In this document: piece by piece, positions 55,063 to 64,000 of the stretch
Position numbering within the stretch: position 1 is the stretch's first letter
Layout: each line of letters starts with the position of its first letter
Origin: Turnera subulata
Taxonomy: Eukaryota > Streptophyta > Magnoliopsida > Malpighiales > Passifloraceae
DNA length: 64,000 nt
Direction: 5' to 3'
NCBI GenBank assembly: GCA_028386065.3
Contig: JAKUCV010005612.1
Span: forward strand, 33,885-97,884
Program-made: the position numbers and the translations under genes
Notes under the pieces: generated by a model
What the model was told of the DNA's origin: nothing
Databases searched by the model: none
The model's input: only the letters and a program-made list of their open reading frames with translations

Positions 55063-55299
55063 TATAGAAACTCACAAAGTGTTGTAAAGCTCAGATACTT
55101 TCATGAGCTGTGTACGTATATATTTATAGAACTTTAGGTTACAAGATATGAACTCCAAGTGATATACATTACAAAAGTGCTTATTATCTGCACTGGGTAA
55201 ACCTTATCAGTACAAGGTAAGTGTTATCATTATCCAAACTAACTCTGTGTTACTAGTTTCCTAAGACTCTAAGACTCTAATACCTGATACTTATCTACA
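55063..55299 (-). repeat. 5' LTR of the copia at 40132-55299
   Basis: 237 bp. Differs from the partner LTR by a short AAGACTCT duplication, a small insertion (TCTGCACTGGG region) and scattered substitutions. Confidence 0.9.
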
Positions 55300-55682
55300 A
55301 TATCTAATTCTTTCATCTATAAATTGCATGATAAAATCCTTTCACAATAGCCAACCTACCTCATTGCTAGTGTTGGGAAGGTAGGTAATGATAAAGGTAT
55401 ACAACATCCTCATCGTTTGTGTCCAAAGCCAAATCCCGTAATTTTGGCCTTTCAAAGTTGTGATTATCTATCTTGCAAGGGATCATTGTCTTCGATCAAG
55501 GACTCTTCATACACAATCTCTTTCTTTATGCTCCATTGTCCTTCCGCATAGTTTTCTAGCTACCAAATTTTGAAACATAAAGGTAGAAACTCAAGGTTAA
55601 TTTTTTTAGACTGCACAAGTGGTTGCTCGGAGGCTGTGTGGATTATAATGTAATGGTACAATATTCCAGATGGAAATATAAA

Positions 55683-57359
55683 GGGTTTTTGGGTTTTTTT
55701 TGAGTCCCCACGTTTAGTGGTTTGACCAATTTGGTACCCCGACATTTTTTTTGGCCGTGCATATACCCCGAGATTGCATGGGCAGGTCAAACGTAGACCC
55801 CTGGTCCGGAGCGGTTTCTGTCGCCCTCACTGCCGCGCATGCCACAGCTTCAGCTCACAGTGCATATCCCCATCCTTCCCTCCTCTCGTCTCTTTCTTTC
55901 ATCATCTATTCTCTCAAATCGAAACCCTTCGGCCAAATCCTCCAGTCGAACCCTTCGAACGATGCTAGTACTCGCATTGGTGCAGGAAGCTTGATGGGTG
56001 CGGTCACGTGTTCCATAGGAGGTGTGTGGATTCGTGGCTAGTTAAGGTGCCTGCGTGTCCCATTTGCAAGGCTCAAGTTGGGGTTGATCGCGGGGAAGAA
56101 GATGGGAGACATTTATGCGGATTTGCCTGGAGAGATGAAATCAGGATTTGGTAGATTTTTGTTTGGTTTTTTTTTCTTAAGCTCTTGTTAAATTTTGCTT
56201 CTCAATCTTATGTATCATAATTATATGAGCAAATTGGGCTTTTCAGTTTCGGATGATGAATGGAATCTAGTTCCTTTTCTCTGAGAAGAAGTAAAGGAAG
56301 AAATATTGATTGATGAATAGATGAGTGGTTTCTAGTCTTGACTTGAATTGCAGCGGTAGCTATTTTGGCTTATGATTTAGTCGTTGAATGTCCTGTCGGC
56401 ATCGGTGGGCTTCATACCGTGCCGCGCTGACGTCGGTATTAATCGGCACCATGCTGATCGGCATGAGGCCCAACTCGGCACGGCTTCGGTCGGAAAAATG
56501 ACCCTTCGGCACAGTGATACCGATTCATGAGTCGGCACGGCATATGGCGAACCGACGTTTTGCTCACCTCTAGCTGGATTTATTATTTTTAAAATTTTAT
56601 TTTTTTCATATACTAATTTCTCAAAATTCCTATTTAAACTCTCCCACCGGTCTAAATTTGTAAAAAGTATCTAAATTTTTTAATAATAATAATAAATAAA
56701 GAACGAGATCAAATCTCTAATGTAAAAAAGTTCGAAAATAAATATTTATTATTATAATTATTATCTTGTGCTAGAATTAATTTTTTGAAAAAATTTAAAA
56801 TAATTATACAATAGTGGCATAAAATCTCACTTAAATTCAATTTTAAATTATAAATTGGAAAGAACGATTATTGAACCAGATGTATTGAGTTAGTTTATTA
56901 TCTTACTTTCCTTATTTTTCCAAAACCAATACTTTAATTCTTAAGGATTTTTTGGTTTTTTGGGCCCCCATGTTTAGTGGTTTGGCCAATTCAGTAGCCC
57001 TACATTTTCTTTTGGCCGGGCGTAGACCCCTAGATTGCATGGGCAGGCCAAACGTAGACCCCTGGTCCGGAGCGGTTTCGGTTCGGTATGGGAAATTTTG
57101 GGACATTCAGTGAAGTGGGCCCCATTAAGCCACCTGTGTCCGACGTGGCATGAAACGATGCGTTTTCTCACTTAAAACGATGTCGTTTTGCTACAGTAAC
57201 ACGCGCAAATACCCGGGCAGCCTCCACGTCAGCAGGTGCCTACCCGGGGGTCTACGTTTGGCCTGCCCATGCAATCTCGGGGTATATGCCCGGCCAAAAA
57301 AATGGGGGTACCAAATTGGCCAAACCACTAAACATGTGGGCCAAAAAACCCAAAAACCC
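55683..57359. mobile_element. MULE-type element with long TIRs and 9-bp TSD
   Basis: TSD AAATATAAA at 55674-55682 and 57360-57368. The ~120-bp terminal inverted repeats start GGGTTTTTGGGTTTT and contain TTTAGTGGTTTG, CCAATTTGGTACCCC and GAGATTGCATGGGCAGG. Nine-bp TSD and long TIRs fit Mutator-like elements. No transposase is seen. The GC-rich interior 55810-56160 has gene-like composition and a short CPICKAQVG reading, but frames conflict, so gene capture is only possible. Confidence 0.8.
56945..57359. mobile_element. Compact ~415-bp TIR unit at the right end of the MULE
   Basis: A third TIR copy (56945-57075, same orientation as the left TIR) faces the right TIR across ~160 bp. It contains the near-palindromic AAAACGATG-TCGTTTT sequence (57173-57188). 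It looks like a short deletion derivative embedded in, or joined to, the longer element. Confidence 0.6.
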
Positions 57360-57431
57360 AAATATAAATATAAGGTTGGAGATTAGGGTGAAGTGTGGTG
57401 ATTTATTTTTGTCATCGATTGGCATGAAGGG

Positions 57432-58060
57432 TCTTTTTCTTTTATGTTAACGAGTAATTTTTATTAATACTGAAAGACAAGGGAGCTAAATATAGGAGGG
57501 TCTCGTTGCCAAAGCACTGCACCAGTTATTTACATCACTCAAATTATAGGAAGAAAGCAAAAACTCAATGCTCTAAATCAAAAGAAACAGAGGACTCAAA
57601 TAGTGGATAGGCACATGAAATCCCGCCTGATGCCACACCAGCTCCTAACAGACTCTGCATTTGAAATAAAAATATGAAGTGCCAAATGGGAAATCCTATT
57701 AAGGGGGCCCTGAACCATGAGATGGCCTGGGCACGAATGGTATCCACAAGTCGTTCAACATGAAGTATTTTGGAAAATTCTTTTGTTTCTTTCAAGCCAG
57801 AATGGACCAGAGGCCAGCAAGAGCAAAGAGAAACCAAACTTTCAACTGAAAGGTGACAAATAAGTCCACTGCAGGAGAAAATCTTCAAGAGTGGCAGGGG
57901 ATACCCAAATAACACCCCACCATCGAACATAACTTGCACCATACACGCCAAAGATCCTGGGCACAAGTAGCAAAAGGTGATCCCTTGATTCAAGAACAGA
58001 ATGGCACAGAGAGCAAATAGAATCCGCAAGAGAGATAAATTTCAAACACCATGAGCTCAT
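57432..58060 (-). mobile_element. 5'-truncated LINE fragment (zf-RVT tail)
   Basis: The minus-strand 58060-57842 frame reads ISLADSICSLCHSVLESRDH and WVSPATLEDFLLQWTYLSPF, nearly the same as the LINE at 3857-4357. The rest is frameshifted to a T-rich 3' end at 57432. It replaces the N-terminal part of the F-box pseudogene. Confidence 0.8.
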
Positions 58061-58101
58061 TCTTACTTGTTAAGACTGGAAAAAAAGGCCAAACACAGCA
58101 A

Positions 58102-59451
58102 CTAGTCAGGAAGTGATGTAGGCCAAGCTGGTATTACAAACTGAAAGAAGTTTTGGGGTTCCCAAAACACTTGTTTTCCACCTGCAGTACAAGCTATAAT
58201 GTCTAATAATTTCACCTTTCTAGTCTGTAAATTGCATGAGAAAATCCGTACAAGATCGACACCTGTGCCTTCCTCCCACTGCGGGTAACGATGATAGAAG
58301 AATACGATATTGTCATCATTTGGGTCCAAAGCCAAAACTTTTATCCACGGACCGTGGTCATAGCCTTGTATCTCTTGTTGCAAAGGGTCTTTTTTATCCA
58401 TGGCGAAATCTCCAAAGAAAATCTCACTCTTGAAGCTCCATTCTCCTTTCTCAAAGTTTTCTAATTGCCAAATTTTGAAATATCCAGTGCCAAGACTAGA
58501 ATGCCGGTCATAAGTACACTGTTGCACTAATTGGAGAGAGCCATGGCAAACCCCAAAAGCCATGTGATCAAAGTACCTATCCTTAGGCTTGCTAATTATT
58601 CTGCAACTATTTGGTTCCAGTGGATTGTAAGCAACAATAGTACCATCTGCTCGATTTGCAATAAACAAAAATCCACTCCAGCAAAACATAGTATGCTGCT
58701 GATACCCATAATTGTAGTCTATGAAGTTGAACTTCAAGCCGTGGGGATGTGTTACTTCCATCACGTCCCATTTTTGTGTTTTTGAAGAGAATACCTCCGC
58801 TAGGAATGAACTTGTTCTCCAACTAGTAGACTCTCCATAATGAATTCGAACCACACTGTAATTGTTCTCATTACACACCAACCCTACATGGGCATCCCCC
58901 TCCAACATGGAGAGGCAATTACTGGTTGGGAAGGCTGGAAGAGTAACCCACTGCCGGGTTAGTGGGTTGCACATATAATATACCCTCTGCCTCATATCCT
59001 CTGGTAGAGTTGAGTGACATAAAAGCATGTCATTACATGACGCTGCGATGCGAACATGGGCACGTCTTCCTCGCCCGTTCCTTCCACGCCTGAAACAAGG
59101 CAGGAACCCCAAGTTGAATCTTTTGGATTGGAGTAGATGATGCTTGGAAACTACATTGTTTACGACATAATGGTCCCATCCACATCGTCGAATCTTCCTA
59201 AGGTTGAAGGCGAGAGTGAAAGGTAGTGGTTGATGGTGGACCTTATGGAATTCCTTCCAACTCTTGACAAAGAAGGGGCTAGAGATCAAAGATTGCCAGT
59301 GCTTAGACACCAATTCACATTGAAAGGCATGTTGAGAGGTGAGGAGTCCTCGAACAAGGATTTTAACCAACAAATCATCATCCACTTCCTCAATAGAAGA
59401 AGATGACATAATCGGCAAAGGTGATATTGGAGAAGATTTGTCTGCCACCAT
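58102..59451 (-). CDS. F-box protein with F-box-associated domain, second intact copy
   Basis: Intact 449-codon ORF. The F-box spans residues ~17-62 (IEEVDDDLLVKILVRGL, then CELVSKHWQSLISSPFFV). The FBA-like region carries YYMCNPLTRQWVTLPAF, VCNENNYSVVRIHYGE, SSKTQKWDVMEVTHPHG, IVAYNPLEPNSCRIIS, YFKIWQLENFEKGEWSF and LALDPNDDNIVFFYH. It shares an overall plan and many motifs with 9013-10332. It is the likely parent or sibling of the fragments at 18178, 38155, 60170 and 60955. Predicted role: substrate adaptor of an SCF ubiquitin ligase; substrate unknown. The start MVADKSSP at 59451 is supported by a remnant of the same start at 62683-62694. Confidence 0.9.
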   Translation of the reverse strand: MVADKSSPISPLPIMSSSSIEEVDDDLLVKILVRGLLTSQHAFQCELVSKHWQSLISSPFFVKSWKEFHKVHHQPLPFTLAFNLRKIRRCGWDHYVVNNVVSKHHLLQSKRFNLGFLPCFRRGRNGRGRRAHVRIAASCNDMLLCHSTLPEDMRQRVYYMCNPLTRQWVTLPAFPTSNCLSMLEGDAHVGLVCNENNYSVVRIHYGESTSWRTSSFLAEVFSSKTQKWDVMEVTHPHGLKFNFIDYNYGYQQHTMFCWSGFLFIANRADGTIVAYNPLEPNSCRIISKPKDRYFDHMAFGVCHGSLQLVQQCTYDRHSSLGTGYFKIWQLENFEKGEWSFKSEIFFGDFAMDKKDPLQQEIQGYDHGPWIKVLALDPNDDNIVFFYHRYPQWEEGTGVDLVRIFSCNLQTRKVKLLDIIACTAGGKQVFWEPQNFFQFVIPAWPTSLPD

Positions 59452-59940
59452 TGAAAGAAGGGTAAACCCTAAAAATTATTGATAATAATAACAAGCACAG
59501 GAAATTCACACGGACAAAATCTGTTTAAGTGATTTGAGTTTTGACAAGAAGCCTAAGCAAAAGTGTAATTAAGTGCTGAGGAAACTGCAAAGATTGGGGT
59601 TCGGCCTTTAATATTTTCTACTTGTGGCACTACTATTCTTTCTTCTTTCCTTGCTATCTTCTAATTTTAATCCTGCAAAGCACAAGCGTTTTGTGGCTCT
59701 CCAATTTGCCACACTCACAAAAACACTAGTGAACCTCCTTTTCATACTAATCTTATGTCGGCTAAAAAAGACTTGCTCACCAAGTACATTTAAGTTGACA
59801 AAAACTAATCAACTTCCTTTTTTTACTATATATTCTTATGTCGGTTTTGAAATGCTCATCTCGTTATTTGTGGTGGGATAATAAAATCACCAATAGTATA
59901 GATAATAGGCAATGGACAGAGGATATGACCTATTAAAGAG
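59452..59940 (-). promoter_or_regulatory. Duplicated 5' flank of the F-box gene
   Basis: The region 59460-59800 is alignable with 62700-63010: AAATTATTGATAATAATAACA, GGTTCGGCCTT, GTGGCACTACTATTCTTTC and GGCTAAAAAAGACTTGCTCA are shared. It probably contains the 5'UTR intron and promoter, conserved through the tandem duplication. Confidence 0.6.
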
Positions 59941-60169
59941 TCAGCAGTTAATAATACAAAAACGTTCCATATGAGAAAAGAGATTATAACAGTTTAAAGA
60001 TAACTGCAGATCGACTACTTGCTGATGATGATTGCACAAAACGTTAAGAGCAACATTATTAAACCAATACAGTTTCAACTAGGCATGAGATTGTTCTTGA
60101 AGTAGAAAAAAGAACATAGAAAAAAGCTAGATACACCCTTTCAATTCACTTTGGAGGAAGGGCATATTC

Positions 60170-60430
60170 TGTAGGAGCAAGAAACTGTTGTAGTTACAAA
60201 CTGAAACGCGTTACGGTGTTCCAAATTAAGCTCCAAAAACAACTTACACTGTCTAATTCTTTCACTTCTTTAGTCTGTAAATTGCATGCTAAGATACGGG
60301 CAGAACCAAAAGCGTTCCTTAATGCAGCAGTAATGATCAAAGTATACAGTATCCTCATCTTCTGGGTCTAAAGCTAAAACTATTAGCACCGGCAGATGGT
60401 CATCATCAACGTCTTCTTTCAAAGGGTGCA
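60170..60430 (-). pseudogene. F-box gene fragment (C-terminal end)
   Basis: Colinear with the last ~90 codons of the F-box genes (ILACNLQTKEVKEL-like and ALDPEDEDTVYFDHYC-like readings) with frame disruptions. No upstream part remains beyond 60430. Confidence 0.65.
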
Positions 60431-60954
60431 TCTGCATCCATCAGGAACTTCAACTCTATATACATATAAGAAAAAGAAGCCATGTAACTTAATCTTAACC
60501 AAGTATGATACCTCATATTTAACCATCATCATCAACATTGAAGACAAGAAAATGTTCTGGAACAGTGCCTCAAAATTCTACTTAAAAACTTTTCTTGAAC
60601 TCATTTCTGCTTAATCTGATAAGAACTGCATTGCCTAGTAGCTATGTTGTTCTTGATACTGTTGATTGGTGAGGGCATACAAAATAAAGAGCAACACTAC
60701 TAATAACTGTCGAAAATATGCTCCGTATCAAGATGATATCAGAATTATACTTCCATCGTCAGCAGATCACAATATGCATCACATCAAAACACAACAAGCA
60801 TAGTACAACTTAGTGAATCAACATTAATAAATGTTCACTAAAAAATAACATGAAAGAAATTATCAATGATTAATTTTGCGTAGTTTTTTCTTAATTTCAA
60901 ACAGCGTGAGAACGTGCTGACTTATTAAGAGTAAAAAAAGGCCGAATACAGCTA
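60431..60954. other. Intergenic DNA
   Basis: AT-rich. Nothing recognised. Confidence 0.5.
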
Positions 60955-62341
60955 GCCCAGCAATTCATGGGGGACAATGGGCATTCCACGGGGGTTGAGG
61001 AACTGGTGTAGGGCACGCTGGTAATACAAATTGAAAGAAGTTATGGGGTGTCCAACTGCGTCGTCCTCGACCTGTAGAGGCTTTACTACTGTCTAATAAT
61101 TTTACCCTTTTAGTCTGTAAATTGCATGACAAAATCCGTTCAAGAAAGTTGTCTATTCCCCCATGCCAGCAATCATGACGAAAGTATGTGTATTCTCATC
61201 ATTTGGGTCCAATGACAAAACTTGTATGTATGGCCCACGGTCATAGCTTATCTCACGTTGCAAAGGGTCATTTTCATCCATGTCGAATTCTTGAAAGAAA
61301 ATATCATTCTTCAAACTCCATTCTCCTTTCTCCAAGTCTTCTAGCTGCCAAATTCTGAAATATCCAGTGCCAATATCATCCCGGTCATAGTTACACTGTT
61401 GCAATAATTGGAGAGAGCCATGGCAAACCCCGAAAGCAATGTGATCAAAGTAACCTCCCTTAGGCTCCTCAATTATTCTGCAACTGTTTAGTTCCAATGG
61501 ATTGTAAGCAACAATAGTATGATCTGCTGTATTTGCAATAAACAAATTTCCATTCCAGCAAAACATATTGTGCTGATGAATTCCATAATCATGGTCTCGG
61601 AAGTCGAATTCAAAGCCTTGGGGGTGCCATACTTCCATCACGTCCCATTCCGGTGTTTTTGAAGAGAATACCTCTGCTATGAATGAACTTGATCCCCAAC
61701 CTCCTCTTCCATGATCAGTAAACCATCCGTAAAGAATTAGCACCACACTGTAATTGTTCTCGTTACACACCAACTCTACATGGGCGTCCCCCTTCGTCAT
61801 GGAGAGGCAATTACTGGTTGGGAAGGGTGGAAGAGGAACCCACTGCCGGGTTAGTGGGTTGCATATATAATATACCATCTGCTTCATATCCTCTGGTAGA
61901 GTTGAGTGACATAAAACAAGTCATTACATGAAGCCGCAATGCGAACATGGGCGCGTCTTCCTCGCCCCTTCCTTCCATGCCTGAAACAAGGCAGAAACCC
62001 CAAGTTGAATCTTTTGGATTGGAATAGAGATGATGCCTGGAAGCTGCATTGCTTACGATATAATGGTCGTCCAATCCACTACGAATCTTAAGGTTGGTGA
62101 CGAGAGTGAAAGGTAGTGGTTGATGGTGGACCTTTTGGAATTCCTTCCAACTCTTGACAAAGAAGGGGCTAGAAATCAAAGATTGCCAATGCTTAGGCAC
62201 CAATTTACATTGAAAGGCATGTTTAGAGGTGAGGAGTCCTCGAACAAGGATTTTAACCAACAAATTATCATCCACATCCTCTACAGAAGAAGCGGACACA
62301 ATCGGCAAAGCTGATACTGGAGAAGAACTATCTCCCACCAT
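60955..62341 (-). pseudogene. Near-complete F-box pseudogene
   Basis: Full-length paralogue of 58102-59451. The N-terminal frame (62341-61811; VEDVDDNLLVKILVRGL, then CKLVPKHWQSLISSPFF) loses register near 61910, where ATAAAACAAGTC replaces ATAAAAGCATGTC. The second frame (61887-61153) covers YYICNPLTRQWVPLPPF to LSLDPNDENT. A further frameshift near 61185 scrambles the end, whose remnant reaches ~60970. Only about two indels separate it from an intact ORF, so inactivation looks recent, or the assembly may contain errors. Confidence 0.8.
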
Positions 62342-63082
62342 TGAAACGAAGGATGGACACAGCAGCTCTTAATTCTTGTTTTCTAAAACCCTAAAAATCA
62401 TTGATATGAACTAGTGCATTCTGAATCAAGAAAACAATACAATTTAGAGTACTGATAACAATAACAGCACAAAAAATTGAGATGCAGAAATCTATCGATG
62501 TGATTTGACAAACCTGAGCAAGAGATTAAGTAACCACGCCAAGCTGATTGAACTGACAAGTTTTATAGCCTGAAAATTTTAATCAAAACAGCGGAAGCAT
62601 TAACAAAACAATTTATGAGATCTAGCGATTTTGACGAAACTGGATATAAAAGAAAGAAAACAACTGTGTACGAACCTGATTGAATTTGTCTGCGACCATT
62701 GAAACAAAGGGTAAATCCTAAAAATTATTGATAATAATAACAGCACTGAAAATTCACAAGGACAAATCTGTTGAATTGATTTGACAACAAGCCTGAGCAA
62801 AAGGGTAATTAAGTGTTGAGGAAAATTGCAAAGGTTGTGGTTCGGCCTTAAATCTTTTCTGCTTGTGGCACTACTATTCTTTCTTTGCTAGCTAAAGTTC
62901 CATTAAAGAGCGTTTCCACGGGGCTTTTGTGCCTCTCCAATTTGCCACACTAACAAAAACTAATGAATCTCCTTTTTATACTAGTCTTATGTTGGCTAAA
63001 AAAGACTTGCTCATCTCCTTTGATTTGTGGTTGGATCGTAAAATCACCAATTAATGATATACAATGGACAGAGGATATAAAG
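62342..63082 (-). promoter_or_regulatory. Two tandem F-box 5' flanks with a start-codon remnant
   Basis: 62342-62560 is the 5' flank of the pseudogene. 62680-63060 is a second flank that ends, at 62683-62699 on the minus strand, in ATGGTCGCAGACAAA (MVADK), the start of a further F-box copy whose body is gone. This shows an unequal-crossover or deletion scar. Confidence 0.6.
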
Positions 63083-64000
63083 AGTGATGGGAGGGTTATG
63101 CTCAACGATCGAAAGGACATGTATTGTGGCGTGCTTTGATATCGGTGTGGCCGATTACTATGCAGGGGATACAGTGGCATGTTTGGGATGGTTCTCATAT
63201 TTTGTTTTGGAAGGATAGCTGGGTGGATGAATGTGATGGGCCACTTACGTCGGTTGTGAGCGGTAGTATTCCTGTGGATCAGTTATCTTGGCCTGTTCAG
63301 AGTTTTGAAACGTCGTCTGGGGGTTGGAACTGGGATCTATTTTCAAATTTATTACCGAGGACTTATCTCCTCAAGGAGGCAGCATTGCCTCCTCCTATAT
63401 CAAGTCAAGTCAACTTCTTATCATGGGGAGAGTCAAAATCTGGTTTCTTTTCCACCAAATCTGCTTACACCCTTCTGGCTAGTACCACATGGGTCCTTCG
63501 AATGCACTATGGAAATCGGTATGGGAGTGGCCAGGTCCACAACGTATTCGTTCGTTCTTATGGCTTGCTGCCCATGGCAAGCTCCTCACGAATGAGATGC
63601 GTTGTCGTAGGAAATTGACTGCTATGCCATACTGTCAAGCCTGCACAGGTATGGCTGAAAACATATCGCATCTCTTTTGGGATTGCTGGAGAGCTCAAAG
63701 AATGTGGCGGAAATTAGTCCCTCCTAATCAGTGGAGACAATTCATGGCTGGTTCCTTTTCGAACTGGTTGGGATGAAACCTGGCTCCCTCATTCACTATG
63801 GTAGGTGTTGAGCACTGGAAAATTGTGTTTGGAGTAGCGCTCTGGAAATTATAAGGATGGAGAAATGCTTGGACATTCGATCGTGCGGGTATAAGTTTCC
63901 TCTCTATTCCAGAGATTCGGTTATTTGTCCAAGAGATCATAAGGTCACGGGAAGCGGGGGTCGCGCCTCGTGAGCTGAGCAGGTTGTCAGGTAGGAAGGT
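63083..64000 (+). mobile_element. L1-type LINE 3' fragment
   Basis: Plus strand, truncated at the 5' end and running off the window. The frame 63124-63510 reads IQWHVWDGSHILFWKDSWVD and GWNWDLFSNLLP. It shifts frame near 63500 to WEWPGPQRIRSFLWLAAHGK and PYCQACTGMAENISHLFWDCW (zf-RVT C/H residues), followed by WRNAWTFDRAG. It is a different LINE lineage from that at 18698. Confidence 0.8.

Larger units (their letters stand above)
40132..55299 (-). mobile_element. Ty1/copia element hosting a Sirevirus-like copia and a solo LTR
   Basis: TSD ATATC at 40127-40131 and 55300-55304. LTRs are 40132-40351 (3') and 55063-55299 (5'). The primer site TGGTAGCGGAGCGATC adjoins the 5' LTR at 55062. The polypurine tract AGTTTGAGGGGGGA (minus) adjoins the 3' LTR at 40352-40365. 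Gag (55024-54218), protease/integrase (44169-42060) and RT (41671-40508) follow in copia order. It is interrupted by 44175-54212 and 42296-43098. Confidence 0.9.
39985..57430 (-). pseudogene. F-box pseudogene split by nested transposons
   Basis: Three colinear pieces of a close paralogue of the gene at 9013-10332. The 3' end (39985-40131) matches 8985-9115. The middle (55300-55682) matches 9115-9400 and then, after a deletion, 10005-10095. A short piece (57360-57430) matches 10095-10150. The first junction is the copia with TSD ATATC; the second is the MULE with TSD AAATATAAA. The F-box itself is lost, because the sequence ends at 57430 where a LINE fragment starts. It serves as a clock showing the order of insertions. 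Confidence 0.8.

Noticed and set aside
55751..56041. 96-aa ORF in the MULE interior as a real gene
   Set aside because: It begins inside the TIR and has no recognisable domain; kept only as possible captured DNA.

Overview
The window is nuclear DNA of a flowering plant, most likely a eudicot. The evidence is Ty1/copia and Ty3/gypsy LTR retrotransposons, plant L1-type LINEs with zf-RVT tails, MULE and hAT elements with correct target-site duplications (TSDs), a tRNA-derived SINE, and plant-specific gene pieces (F-box/FBA proteins, callose synthase, WVD2-like protein). The species cannot be fixed from sequence alone. Positions 1-171 are an assembly gap.

Layout. 172-1743: minus-strand gypsy LTR. 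1744-5959: remnants of two tandem plus-strand kinase-like genes separated by a LINE fragment. 8064-8285: SINE. 9013-10332: intact F-box gene (minus). 11995-17457: gypsy-type element with TSD TAAAG, no gag-pol visible, carrying two plus-strand (antisense) ORFs, each with its own TATA-like box. 17920-18130: hAT MITE. 18178-18697: F-box fragment. 18698-25993: decayed LINE split by a copia element (22812-25473) that has lost RT and RNase H. 28690-30815: debris of a WVD2-like gene and a callose synthase C-terminus. 31102-36168: very decayed copia. 36169-39959: F-box fragments and AT-rich DNA. 39985-57430: one F-box pseudogene split by a copia (40132-55299), which is split by a Sirevirus-like copia (44175-54212) and by a solo LTR (42296-43098). 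The same pseudogene also carries a MULE (55683-57359). 58102-59451: second intact F-box gene. 60170-62830: further F-box pseudogenes with duplicated promoters. 63083-64000: LINE 3' fragment.

The only convincing intact host genes are the two F-box genes. The others are fragments, consistent with birth and death of an F-box cluster inside a transposon-rich region.

Most notable observations: (1) the Sirevirus-like LTRs, and a third internal site upstream of its env-like ORF, carry arrays of the 12-bp palindrome AACATCGATGTT set in pairs 20-21 bp apart; the internal site looks like a duplicated LTR promoter. (2) A conserved roughly 227-aa ORF ending in a LINE-endonuclease-like segment occurs twice, each time antisense inside an unrelated LTR retrotransposon, with related flanks and TATA-like boxes. 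(3) One gypsy LTR holds a series of short hairpins of type GGGAT-N4-ATCCC, two of which show compensatory stem changes.
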